Source: Eubacteriales Family XIII. Incertae Sedis bacterium (lineage in GTDB: Bacteria; Bacillota; Clostridia; Peptostreptococcales; Anaerovoracaceae). Taken from it: DNA of 54,932 nt. Where the stretch lies: the NCBI GenBank assembly GCA_031256875.1, contig JAIRPQ010000006.1, forward strand, positions 1 through 54,932. Reading direction: 5' to 3'. A model generated the notes under the pieces. It was not told where the DNA came from, did not search any database, and saw only the letters and a list, made by a program, of their open reading frames with translations. The position numbers and the translations under genes are program-made. Shown in pieces: positions 18,724-27,805 of this stretch; the stretch's first letter is position 1, and every line of letters begins with the position of its first letter.

Positions 18724-19854
18724 GTGAGGAGAACGCATTTTTCCATTTTCATAATATTCGCAATAATTTCAGCGGTGGCTCTTGTCTCCGCTTTTACCCC
18801 TTCATACGCGGATGAAAAGAGCGACCTTGAGAAGAAGCTGAAGGAAGCGCAGCAGAGCGCCAAGGAAGCGAAGCAGGAATACCGCGACAAGAAAGCCGAG
18901 GAACAGAGCCTTGCCGAAGAAATAGCGGGGCTGGAGACGTCGATAGCGGACATAGAGACCGAGCTGAAATCCCTGCGGGAGAGCATCAAGGAAAACAACG
19001 GCAAGATTAAAATAATTGAAGTAGACCTCGCCAAGCTCGAAGCGGATGTCGGGGAGCAGGACAGCGACCTGATGGAGCGCCTGCGCTTGATGTATATGAC
19101 GGGAAACGCCAGCATGATAGAGGTGTTGCTGGACTCCGAGAGCATACTGGACTTCATATCAAACATGGAAATGGTGCAGCGCATTCACGCACAGGACGTG
19201 AAAACGCTCGAAGAACTGCAAGCGAAGCTCGACGCGGTAGAGGAGAAAAACAGGGAGCTGCTTCTGGCCAAGGAGACATTGGCCCTGCAGGAGCAGACGG
19301 AAAAGCTGGAGATGGACAGGCTTTCGAACAAGATGGATGAGCTTGCCGCGGCGAAGAAAAAGGCGCACGAAGATGCGGAGAACGCACTGGAAAAGATAGG
19401 GCGCATCCAAGAGGAATCCAAGAAAATAGAAGAAGAGCTGAAAGAGCTGGAAATCACCTCGACCTACGGCGGCGGCAAGATGGGCTGGCCCGTGATAGGC
19501 AGGGTTACCTCGGAGTTCGGGTGGCGCTCGCACCCGAGGACAGGCGTGAGCCATCTTCACGCGGGCATAGACATCGCGGCGCCGACAGGCACCCCCGTGC
19601 ACGCGGCGGCGGACGGCACGGTCGTGAAGTCCGAGTATTACGGCGGCTACGGCAATGCCGTCATACTCGACAACGGCAGCGGCATCACAACGCTCTACGG
19701 CCACAATTCATCGCTCGCCTGCTCGCCAGGCCAGGTCGTGAAGCGCGGCGATGTGATAGCCTACGTAGGCAGCACAGGGGATTCGACAGGCCCGCACTGT
19801 CATTTTGAAGTGAGGGTGGGGGGTGCTCCGCAGAACCCGCGGAATTGGCTGTAA
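18724..19854 (+). CDS. Murein hydrolase activator / M23 peptidase with N-terminal coiled coil (EnvC/PcsB-like role)
   Basis: GTG start; signal peptide; long coiled coil; LytM motif HAGIDIAAPTGTPVHAAADGTV...GNAVILDNGSGITTLYGHNS...GPHCHFEVR. Confidence 0.92.
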   Translation: MRRTHFSIFIIFAIISAVALVSAFTPSYADEKSDLEKKLKEAQQSAKEAKQEYRDKKAEEQSLAEEIAGLETSIADIETELKSLRESIKENNGKIKIIEVDLAKLEADVGEQDSDLMERLRLMYMTGNASMIEVLLDSESILDFISNMEMVQRIHAQDVKTLEELQAKLDAVEEKNRELLLAKETLALQEQTEKLEMDRLSNKMDELAAAKKKAHEDAENALEKIGRIQEESKKIEEELKELEITSTYGGGKMGWPVIGRVTSEFGWRSHPRTGVSHLHAGIDIAAPTGTPVHAAADGTVVKSEYYGGYGNAVILDNGSGITTLYGHNSSLACSPGQVVKRGDVIAYVGSTGDSTGPHCHFEVRVGGAPQNPRNWL

Positions 19855-19862
19855 TGCTTGTC

Positions 19863-19964
19863 TTTTTTCCGTTTGGCTGTGTTGCTGCTCGCTCTCTCCT
19901 CAGTTACGTACGTCTGAGTACGCGCCTTCGTCGTTCGCTCACGCGCCTAGCCAAACGAAAAAAA
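19863..19964. repeat. Intergenic inverted-repeat element, ~102 bp
   Basis: TTTTTTCCGTTTGGCT (19863-19878) versus AGCCAAACGAAAAAAA (19949-19964), 15/16 complementary, enclosing a GC-rich core with CTCAG..CTGAG arms. Confidence 0.65.
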
Positions 19965-19996
19965 TCCTGCGCATTTGGAAGTCGTTGTATTAGTGA

Positions 19997-21802
19997 ATGG
20001 TGTTAGCAAAAATTATGAGAAGCTACCAAGCGATAATTAACCGGATACTGGCGGCGCGGGGGGTGGAGGACTCGGCGGAGTTTTTTAGCGACAGGCCGCG
20101 CGAAACGCATGACCCCTTTCTTCTTCCCGACATGGCGGCGGGCGCGGAGCTGGTGTTCCGCCATATTTCGGAAGGAAAAAAAATCTGTGTCTACGGCGAC
20201 TACGACGTGGACGGGCTCATGTCCGTCACGCTGCTGAGCGGATTTCTTGAAGCGCTGCCGGTGCAGGATGCAGGCGCGACGCAAGATTCTTCCCTAGGCG
20301 GCCCACCCCCGCACGACTCGGGAAAAATTACTAGAAATAATATTTCATGGTATATACCGTCCCGCTTCGATGAGGGCTTCGGCCTGAATATCGCCGCGCT
20401 TAAACAGATACGCGACACGGGGGCCGACCTCGTTATCACGGTGGACTGCGGCATATCCTCGCCCGTCGAAATCGCCGCCGCGAAGGATATGGGCATGGAG
20501 ATATTGGTGACCGACCACCATGAACCCGACGGCGATTCGCCCATAGGCTGCCCCGCCATCGACCCGAAGCGCGCGGATTCGCGCTACCCGTTCAGCGGGC
20601 TCTGCGGGTGCGGCGTCGCGTTCAAGCTCGCGCAGGCGATAAAGAACAGATACTACCCGAACGACCCCGCCGTAAAATCGGCCGTGACTGACAGCCTTGA
20701 CCTCGTGGCGGTGGCGACCATCGCTGACGTGATGCCGCTGCGCGGCGAGAACAGAACGCTCGTGAAATACGGCATGAACGCGCTGAACGCGGGCAAGAGG
20801 TGGCAGCTTCGCGCTCTCGCGGAGGGTATTGAGCTGAAGATGGGGAGCGTCTCCGCGTACAATATCGCGTTCGGCGTAGCTCCGCACCTGAACGCGGCGG
20901 GGCGCATGGGTGATCCGTCGCTGGCGGTAGAGCTTTTCAAAACGGACGACCGCGCCCGCGCGGATGAAATAATAAAGGAGCTGATATCCCGCAACAAAGA
21001 ACGGCGCAGGGAGCAGGACGAAGCGGTGAGCGCCTGCGAACAGATAATTGACGCTGAATACGCGAACGACGGATTCCTGCTCGTGAGGCCGCCATATGTC
21101 CACGAAGGCGTATCGGGCATCGTCGCGGGCAGGATAAAAGAGAAATACGGCAGGCCGTCGGCGGTCTTGGCGGAAGCATGCGGCGAATCAACCGGCGGAG
21201 CGGAAGACTGCGGGGACAGCACCGAATCGACGGGCGGCGCTGCGCTGAAAGGGTCCGCGCGAAGCGTCGCGGGCATCGACATTATATCCATGCTGCGCTC
21301 GCACGGCGAACTGTTTACGAAGCTCGGCGGCCACGCGATGGCGGCGGGCTTCACATTTCCGGCAGCTCATGAGGATGCCCTCAGAAAAGCGCTCTGCGCG
21401 GACGTGAAAGCGCTCGCGGACAAAAACCCCGAGCTGCTCTCGCCGCCCCCGTCGGCCGACGCGGACATAGAGTCCGGCGAAGCCACCTTGGAGCTCGCTG
21501 CGGCGCTCGAAAAATTCGAGCCGACGGGGGCTGGAAACCACAAGCCTACGCTCTGTTTGCGGGGCCAGGTTCCCGCGGGCATACGCCGCATGGGGCAGGA
21601 CGGCAAGCATATGAGGTTCACGGCGGGCGGGCTTCCCTGCGTAATGTTCGCGAATGCCGGCAGCCCCGCCGAGCTTGACGGCGGCGATTCGCCGGAGGGG
21701 ATTCGCCAAGGCTTTGACCTCTACGGAACCCTTGAAATCAACAGATGGAACGGGCGCGAATCAGTCCAGTTCATCGTGCGGGAAGCGGTGGTGCGCAAGT
21801 GA
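19997..21802 (+). CDS. recJ: Single-stranded-DNA-specific exonuclease RecJ
   Basis: VYGDYDVDG DHH motif, VITVDCGISS, LVTDHHEPD, GGHAMAAGFT DHHA1 motif. Confidence 0.93.
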   Translation: MVLAKIMRSYQAIINRILAARGVEDSAEFFSDRPRETHDPFLLPDMAAGAELVFRHISEGKKICVYGDYDVDGLMSVTLLSGFLEALPVQDAGATQDSSLGGPPPHDSGKITRNNISWYIPSRFDEGFGLNIAALKQIRDTGADLVITVDCGISSPVEIAAAKDMGMEILVTDHHEPDGDSPIGCPAIDPKRADSRYPFSGLCGCGVAFKLAQAIKNRYYPNDPAVKSAVTDSLDLVAVATIADVMPLRGENRTLVKYGMNALNAGKRWQLRALAEGIELKMGSVSAYNIAFGVAPHLNAAGRMGDPSLAVELFKTDDRARADEIIKELISRNKERRREQDEAVSACEQIIDAEYANDGFLLVRPPYVHEGVSGIVAGRIKEKYGRPSAVLAEACGESTGGAEDCGDSTESTGGAALKGSARSVAGIDIISMLRSHGELFTKLGGHAMAAGFTFPAAHEDALRKALCADVKALADKNPELLSPPPSADADIESGEATLELAAALEKFEPTGAGNHKPTLCLRGQVPAGIRRMGQDGKHMRFTAGGLPCVMFANAGSPAELDGGDSPEGIRQGFDLYGTLEINRWNGRESVQFIVREAVVRK

Positions 21803-21818
21803 TTGGAATACAGAAAAT

Positions 21819-22997
21819 ATGGTGAAATTCGCGAAGTCAAAACTGGCGTTGTTGATAGTGGCGGTGTTCCTGGTGGGCGGCGCTTCGGGTCTGTTATTCG
21901 GGGATGCCCTGTCGGGTGTTCCGCTGTTCGGCGGCGGAGCGGCGGCGGACGCTTCCGGTATAGACATATCGCGGATTGACCGCCTCAAGAGCTACCTTAG
22001 CGAAAATTATTACGCCCCGATATCGGAGGGCGCTATCAACACGGGGCTGCGGCGCGGGCTGTTCATGGCGCCGAACGACCCGTACACGATGTATTACACG
22101 AAGGAGGAGTTCGATGCCGCGATGGAGAAAACGCACGGCGAGCTCTCCGGTGTCGGGCTGTCCCTCTCGCCGAACGAGGATGGAGTAATAGAGGTGGTGG
22201 GCGTAGTGGAAGGCTCTCCCGCCGGCGAAGCGGGGGTGATGATAGGAGACTTGCTGCTCTCTGTTGACGGCAAGGGCTACTCGGGCGCACAGCTTGCCGA
22301 AGCGGTCGAAGCCGCGCGTGGCGAAGCGGGCACAGAGGTGGTCATAGGCATCAGCCGCGGCGGGAAAACGCGCGAATTTACCGTAAAGAGGGCGGTGTTC
22401 GCAACGCCCACCGTCGAGCGCGATTCCGTGAAAAACGACAGGGGCGAGAGCATAGGGGTCATCAAGGTCATTTCATTCACGGACAGCACGTCGAAAGATT
22501 TCAGGAAAGCCCTTGACGAGCTGAAGGATGTCGGCGCGAAGGCGTTCGTCGTGGACGTGAGGAACAATCCTGGCGGGCTCATGGAACAGGCGCTTCTCAT
22601 GGACGGTATGCTGTTCGGCGATGGAGTGGTGTGCTATGCCGAAAGCAAGGATGGCAAGAGGACGGAATACTCGGCCGAGGGCGAGCGCGTCACGGATCTG
22701 CCCTACGCCGTGCTGATAGACCAGACCAGCGTGAGCGCCGCCGAGATTTTCGCGCTGGGCGTCAAGGCGAACGGCGGCGGCAAGCTCGTGGGGCAAACCA
22801 CGTTCGGAAAAGGGCTGATACAGCGCCTGGAACGCTTCGAAGAAGGAGACGGCGCCAGAATAACCATCATGCAATACGTGACGCCGGACGGCGACCCCGT
22901 TAACGGAGTAGGCATATCGCCGGATATAGAAGTAGAAAACACAGGCGATAAAGACAGTCAGCTGGCGGAAGCGGTCAGAATAGCCAGCCAGCCATAG
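21819..22997 (+). CDS. S41 family C-terminal processing peptidase (CtpA-like)
   Basis: MVKFAKSKLALLIVAVF TM start; PDZ GVVEGSPAGEAGVMIGDLLLSVDG; catalytic VSAAEIFALGVKANGGGKLVGQTTFGKGL. ORF track start 21654 lies inside recJ. Confidence 0.92.
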   Translation: MVKFAKSKLALLIVAVFLVGGASGLLFGDALSGVPLFGGGAAADASGIDISRIDRLKSYLSENYYAPISEGAINTGLRRGLFMAPNDPYTMYYTKEEFDAAMEKTHGELSGVGLSLSPNEDGVIEVVGVVEGSPAGEAGVMIGDLLLSVDGKGYSGAQLAEAVEAARGEAGTEVVIGISRGGKTREFTVKRAVFATPTVERDSVKNDRGESIGVIKVISFTDSTSKDFRKALDELKDVGAKAFVVDVRNNPGGLMEQALLMDGMLFGDGVVCYAESKDGKRTEYSAEGERVTDLPYAVLIDQTSVSAAEIFALGVKANGGGKLVGQTTFGKGLIQRLERFEEGDGARITIMQYVTPDGDPVNGVGISPDIEVENTGDKDSQLAEAVRIASQP

Positions 22998-23061
22998 GCA
23001 AAAGCCCAAGGAAAACCCGTCACATCATAGCGAGCCGCCGCAGAACGCACTCGCATTCCAG

Positions 23062-23158
23062 AAGATTATTCGGCTTAAAAACATGCAGTATGCAAGATTA
23101 TTCGGCGTAAAAACATGCATTATGCAAGATTATTCGACGTAAAAACATGCAACAGTGC
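23062..23158 (+). repeat. Three tandem ~32-bp direct repeats upstream of a promoter
   Basis: AAGATTATTCGGCTTAAAAACATGCAGTATGC, AAGATTATTCGGCGTAAAAACATGCATTATGC, AAGATTATTCGACGTAAAAACATGCAACAGTGC starting at 23062, 23094 and 23126. Confidence 0.95.
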
Positions 23159-23187
23159 TTGACATATTGCGTTTCGGCTTGTAAAAT
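23159..23187 (+). promoter_or_regulatory. Sigma70-type promoter
   Basis: TTGACA (23159-23164) - 17 nt - TAAAAT (23182-23187), directly after the third 32-bp repeat. Confidence 0.75.
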
Positions 23188-23228
23188 AGCCATATCAACC
23201 GATTTGGTCGAACAGATTTGAGGGCATT

Positions 23229-24524
23229 ATGCTAAAACGGAAAATATACGACGATTTGCTACGCTGGAAAGCCAATCCCGACAAAAAGGCATTGGTCGTA
23301 AACGGCGCCAGACAGGTAGGCAAAACATTTATTATAGAAACATTCATAAGGGAACAATACCGGTATGTCATCGCCGTGAACTTTATCGAGCGTCCGCAAT
23401 TCAAGCAGGTGTTTGAAGGGGAGCTGACAGCGGACGCCATCATCAGCCAGATGACGCTACTGTTCCCTGACGTGGTATTCGAACGCGGGAATACTGTGAT
23501 TTTTCTCGATGAAATACAGGACTGCCCTGCCGCCATCACCGCGCTGAAATTTCTCTCGCGGGACGGGCGCTTTGACGTAATCGCGACGGGCTCGATGTTG
23601 GGCATGAGTTACAGGGAGGTGGCTTCTTTCCCCGTCGGCTTTATCGAGCGCATGGAAATGCACTCATTGGACTTTGAGGAATTTCTCTGGGCCAACGGCA
23701 TAACGGCTGAACATATAGAATTGCTCCGCGGCTGTTTTGAGTCAATGACCCCTGTGCCGCCTGCCATTCACGAGCAGATGCTCGGGCTGTTCCGCGAGTA
23801 TATTGTAGTCGGCGGAATGCCCGAGGTGGTGAACAGATATGCGGCCACCCATCATTTTGGCGAGATATTGGCGCTCCAGCGCGGTATCGTGCGGGACTAC
23901 ACGGACGATATCGCAAAATACGCTGTGGGCTCGGAAAAGGCGAAAGCGCGGGCGTGTTTTCTGTCCATACCCAAACAGCTCTCCCGCGACTACAAGAAAT
24001 TTCGGTATAGCGTTGTGGAAAAGAACGGGAGCGCACGGAAATACGGAGGCAGCTTGGAGTGGCTATACGATGCGGGCATCATAGATTTCTGCTACAACCT
24101 TGAGCGTATCGCGCTTCCATTCGAGGGAAACGCGCTTACTGACGCATTCAAGGTCTATATGCGCGATACGGGGCTGCTCGTTGCCATGCTCGAGGACGGT
24201 GCGCAGGCGGATATCATAGGCGGCAACTTGGGCATTTACAAAGGGGCGCTATACGAGAATATCGTCGCGGACATATTTGGCAAGGCCGGAAAAAAACTCT
24301 ACTACTATGAATACAGGTCACAAATCCAAATGGATTTTTTCATACGCCGCCACGGAGTCGCGACGGCAGTAGAGGTGAAGTCGGCAGACCACACGAAATC
24401 GAAATCCATGAATGCGATAACTGGCAACTACGGTGTCCTGCGCGGAATCAAGCTCACTTCGAAAAACGTTGGTCGCGCAGGGGCGGTAGACACGCTTCCC
24501 CTGTATATGGCGATGTTTTTGTGA
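23229..24524 (+). CDS. AAA family ATPase with DUF4143
   Basis: ALVVNGARQVGKTFIIETF Walker A, TVIFLDEIQDCPAAITALKFL Walker B, C-terminal YYYEYRSQIQMDFFIRR...VEVKSADHTKSKSM typical of this family. Confidence 0.9.
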   Translation: MLKRKIYDDLLRWKANPDKKALVVNGARQVGKTFIIETFIREQYRYVIAVNFIERPQFKQVFEGELTADAIISQMTLLFPDVVFERGNTVIFLDEIQDCPAAITALKFLSRDGRFDVIATGSMLGMSYREVASFPVGFIERMEMHSLDFEEFLWANGITAEHIELLRGCFESMTPVPPAIHEQMLGLFREYIVVGGMPEVVNRYAATHHFGEILALQRGIVRDYTDDIAKYAVGSEKAKARACFLSIPKQLSRDYKKFRYSVVEKNGSARKYGGSLEWLYDAGIIDFCYNLERIALPFEGNALTDAFKVYMRDTGLLVAMLEDGAQADIIGGNLGIYKGALYENIVADIFGKAGKKLYYYEYRSQIQMDFFIRRHGVATAVEVKSADHTKSKSMNAITGNYGVLRGIKLTSKNVGRAGAVDTLPLYMAMFL

Positions 24525-24548
24525 CAGGCGCCAAAGCTGCCTGACCGT

Positions 24549-24860
24549 CTACCCATACAGCTTCCCAATAACGCCCTTATAGCCGTCGGCGCCGTAGTGC
24601 AGGCAGCGCCCTACGCGGCTGATGGTCGCGGTGCTCGCCTTCGTCTGGCGCTCGATGTCCTGGTAGGTGACGCCCTCAGCCAGCAGCTTCGCGATATGAA
24701 AACGCTGCGCGAGCGCCTTTAGCTCGGCGACGGTGCTCACGTCCTCGAAAAACCTGTAGCAGTCCTCCTTGCTTTCGAGCGAGAGTATCGCGTCGAAGAA
24801 CAGCTCCGTATCATCGCTTTTCAGTTTTGATTTGTACGCCATTTCATATCTCCAATCCAC
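24549..24860 (-). CDS. YerC/YecD family TrpR-related protein
   Basis: TELFFDAILSLESKEDCYRFFEDVSTVAELKALAQRFHIAKLLAEGVTYQDIERQTKASTATISRVGRCLHYG. Confidence 0.9.
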   Translation of the reverse strand: MDWRYEMAYKSKLKSDDTELFFDAILSLESKEDCYRFFEDVSTVAELKALAQRFHIAKLLAEGVTYQDIERQTKASTATISRVGRCLHYGADGYKGVIGKLYG

Positions 24861-24907
24861 GCTGCAAAGCTCCGCGCATTAACGCACGATGGCAAGGGCA
24901 TATCATG

Positions 24908-24935
24908 AGTATATCATATTGAATAAAATAATCAA
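24908..24935 (-). promoter_or_regulatory. Minus-strand promoter for the YerC-like gene
   Basis: On the minus strand: TTGATT - 16 nt - TATACT. Confidence 0.5.
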
Positions 24936-24998
24936 TTTGCGGCGGCGCAAAAAAACGCAAATAAACGCAAAAAAAATATCGAATTGGCAAATTGGCTA

Positions 24999-25027
24999 TT
25001 GACAAGCGGCGCAAGTGGTAATATTAT
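24999..25027 (+). promoter_or_regulatory. Sigma70-type promoter of the UroD/sugar cluster
   Basis: TTGACA - 17 nt - TATTAT. Confidence 0.7.
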
Positions 25028-25035
25028 TGTTTACA

Positions 25036-25049
25036 GCGAAACGTTTCGC
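25036..25049. promoter_or_regulatory. LacI-family-type operator palindrome
   Basis: Perfect 14-bp palindrome GCGAAACGTTTCGC at the expected +1 region of the 24999 promoter. A LacI-family gene is in the same cluster. Confidence 0.75.
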
Positions 25050-25098
25050 CCTATAACATGTCTCTGAAAAAAGCGTTTCATGTTGCGGAGGAGTAAAG

Positions 25099-26151
25099 GT
25101 GAATCATAAGGAACGAGGACTTGCGCCCTTCAAAAAGGTTGGAATTGACAGGTTTCCGATGTGGTACGGCGGTGCGCCGGAGGTCACGGACAATATTGTC
25201 TCACATTTGGGCGCTTCTGGCAGCGACGATGCCTTATACGACATTCTGGGCATTGACTACAAAACGATTCGCCCTGTTTACAACGGAAAACCCCTTGAAA
25301 AATTTGACGACGGATCATGGATGACCGAGTGGGGCGTGGTGCGCGCGGGACTGCACTGGGGCCAGGCTGTCACGCATCCGCTGGGCGGCGCGGAGTCGGT
25401 CGCGGACGTAGATGCGTGGAAGGGCGCGCCGGACCCGAAGGATTTCATCTACCGCTTCACGCCCGAGCAGGAGGAGTGGGCGAAGGATTACTGCGTCATC
25501 GGCGGCACATGGGCGCCGTTCTTCCATGATTCCATAGAGCTGATGGACATGGAGGAGTTTTTCATCAAGCTGTATACACACCCCGCGGTCGCGGAAGCCA
25601 TCATAGAGCGTTGTTTTGAATTTTACTATGAGCTGGACAGGCTCGTGTTCGAAGCCAACCCAGGCAAGATAGACATGTATTTTATCGGAAACGACTTCGG
25701 CTCGCAGCGGGCGCTGCTCATATCGCCCGACATGTGGCGGCAGTTCTACAAGCCCCGCATCGCGAAGCTCATCGCGCAGGCACGGTCGCATGGCTGCGTT
25801 ACCGCCATACATTCCTGCGGCGATATACACAATATCATCGGAGATTTTATAGAGATAGGCGTGGACGCCATCAACCCCATCCAGATAGGCGCGGACAATA
25901 TGCGGCCGGAGGATCTGATGGCGGAGTTCGGCGCGGACTGCGTGTTTTTCGGCGGCATCGACGAGAACGAAGTGCTGCAATACGGCACGGAGGACGAGGT
26001 GCGCGCGGAGACGCGGAGGATTATAGATACGCTCGGAAAGCACGGCAGATATATAGTCGCGGCATCGCACGACTACCTTCTGCCCGAGATTCCGGCCGCT
26101 AGCATCGTAGCCATGTTCGACGAAGCGAAAAAATACGGAACAGGGCGTTGA
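25099..26151 (+). CDS. Uroporphyrinogen decarboxylase superfamily protein (methyltransferase-like), copy 1
   Basis: MYFIGNDFGSQRALLISPDMWRQFYKPRIAKLIAQARSHGCVTAIHSCGDIHNIIGDFIEIGVDAINPIQ; HxCG motif. Confidence 0.88.
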   Translation: MNHKERGLAPFKKVGIDRFPMWYGGAPEVTDNIVSHLGASGSDDALYDILGIDYKTIRPVYNGKPLEKFDDGSWMTEWGVVRAGLHWGQAVTHPLGGAESVADVDAWKGAPDPKDFIYRFTPEQEEWAKDYCVIGGTWAPFFHDSIELMDMEEFFIKLYTHPAVAEAIIERCFEFYYELDRLVFEANPGKIDMYFIGNDFGSQRALLISPDMWRQFYKPRIAKLIAQARSHGCVTAIHSCGDIHNIIGDFIEIGVDAINPIQIGADNMRPEDLMAEFGADCVFFGGIDENEVLQYGTEDEVRAETRRIIDTLGKHGRYIVAASHDYLLPEIPAASIVAMFDEAKKYGTGR

Positions 26152-26161
26152 TGCGGACAGC

Positions 26162-26250
26162 GCGTCAAGCGTTAGAAGCGCTTCAAGCGTTCGCGGCGCA
26201 TCAAACATTAGCAGCGCTTCAAACATTGACAGCACATCAAGCAGAGGTAG
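26162..26250 (+). repeat. Degenerate 18-bp tandem repeat, ~4.9 copies
   Basis: GCGTCAAGCGTTAGAAGC / GCTTCAAGCGTTCGCGGC / GCATCAAACATTAGCAGC / GCTTCAAACATTGACAGC / ACATCAAGCAGAGGTAG. Confidence 0.9.
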
Positions 26251-26266
26251 AGAAGGGAGGAAGGCA

Positions 26267-27805
26267 TTGTCGGACACTGTAACAGAATTGGGCCGTGTAG
26301 TCCTGGAGATGCGAGGGGTTTCCAAGCAGTTTCCGGGTACGCTTGCGGTCGATAACGTGAACTTCCAGGTGAAAGCGGGCGAAGTCCACGCTCTCATGGG
26401 AGAGAACGGCGCGGGTAAGTCAACGCTGATGAAAATGCTCGCCGGACTTTTCAGCGACTATACGGGCGAAATACTCATCGACGGCGAGCCCGTGAAGCTC
26501 ACCTCGCCCATGCTCGCGAAGCAGGCGGGCGTGGCGATGATATACCAGGAGCTGAGCATCGCCTACAACAGAAGCGTGCAGGAGAACGTATTCGCGGGGC
26601 AGATCCCCACGCGCGGTAAGGTCATCGACAAGCGCGCTCTCAGGGATATGACGGTGGACGTTCTGAGGCACGTGAAGCTGGATGGCAAGGTGGACCCCGC
26701 CACGCCTATGAAGAACATCAGCCAGCACGAGTCGCAGCTCATCGAGATAGCGAAAGCCTTGAAGGACAATCCGAAGATACTCGTCATGGACGAGCCTACA
26801 TCGGCGCTGTCCACCGAGGAGGTCGAGACCATGTTCGCGCTGATGCGCGAGGTGAAGTCGAAGGGTTATGCCATCGTCTACATCTCCCACCATCTCCAGG
26901 AGGTGTTCGATATCGCGGACCGCGTCACGGTGCTGCGCGACGGCAAGCTCATAGACACCTGTGACGTGAAGGATGTCAGCAAGGAAGATCTGGTGGAGAT
27001 GATGGTGGGACAGAAGATGTCCGACTTCTACAAGCGCACCGACAAGTCCGTGGGCGATGTAGTGCTGGAAGTGGAAGGGCTGACCCACTACGGCTTTGTG
27101 CACAATGTGTCGTTCCAGCTGAACAAGGGGGAAATCCTCGGTCTGGCGGGGCTGGCGGGCGCCGGCAGGAGCGAGCTTGGCCGCGTGATAGGCGGCATCG
27201 ACAGGATGGACGCGGGCGTATGCCGCATAGGTGGCACGGCGCTCAAGACGAAGGATATGTGCAATATGGTCAGGCACGGCGTCGCGTACCTGACTGAAAA
27301 CCGCAAGACGGAAGGCCTGAACCTGCGGCTCACGGCGCGCGAGAATATTTTTTCAGCCATTATTCCTAAGCTCTCCAAGGGGCCGGTATATTTCCCGCGC
27401 TCGGGCGAAGCGGCGCTGGACGGGCTTTACGAAAGCCTGAACATAGTGCCGAGGGACAAGAACCTGACCGCTTCGAATTTCTCGGGCGGCAACCAGCAGA
27501 AGGTGCTGCTCGCGAAATGGATGGCCACGAAACCGAAGGTCTTGATACTGGACGAGCCTACGAGGGGCGTGGATGTCGGCGCGAAAAAGCTCATCCACGA
27601 AACCATCGAGAGGCTTGCGTCCGAGGGCATATCGGTGCTTCTCATTTCGTCCGACCTGCCTGAGATAGTGTCGCTCTCCGACCGCATCATAGTAATGATG
27701 CAGGGACATCTTATCGGGGAGATGCACAAGGAGGACGGGTTCGACGAGAGCAAGGTGTTGCTTGCGGCGAACGGGGAAAGGAGCGTGTTCAGTGTTGCAT
27801 ATTAA
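26267..27805 (+). CDS. Sugar ABC transporter ATP-binding protein (tandem ABC domains, RbsA/MglA type)
   Basis: TTG start after AGGGAGGAAGG. GENGAGKSTLMKMLAGLF; LVMDEPTSALS; second domain with GGNQQKVLLAKWMATKPKVLILDEPTRGVDVGAK. Confidence 0.93.
   Translation: MSDTVTELGRVVLEMRGVSKQFPGTLAVDNVNFQVKAGEVHALMGENGAGKSTLMKMLAGLFSDYTGEILIDGEPVKLTSPMLAKQAGVAMIYQELSIAYNRSVQENVFAGQIPTRGKVIDKRALRDMTVDVLRHVKLDGKVDPATPMKNISQHESQLIEIAKALKDNPKILVMDEPTSALSTEEVETMFALMREVKSKGYAIVYISHHLQEVFDIADRVTVLRDGKLIDTCDVKDVSKEDLVEMMVGQKMSDFYKRTDKSVGDVVLEVEGLTHYGFVHNVSFQLNKGEILGLAGLAGAGRSELGRVIGGIDRMDAGVCRIGGTALKTKDMCNMVRHGVAYLTENRKTEGLNLRLTARENIFSAIIPKLSKGPVYFPRSGEAALDGLYESLNIVPRDKNLTASNFSGGNQQKVLLAKWMATKPKVLILDEPTRGVDVGAKKLIHETIERLASEGISVLLISSDLPEIVSLSDRIIVMMQGHLIGEMHKEDGFDESKVLLAANGERSVFSVAY

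Noticed and set aside
23062-23158. 32-bp repeats considered as a CRISPR array
   Set aside because: Repeats are directly contiguous with no spacers, only three copies, and sit against a promoter with no cas genes nearby.
26162-26250. 18-bp repeats considered as CRISPR or recombination sites
   Set aside because: Too short, contiguous and degenerate; better explained as a coding or leader tandem repeat.
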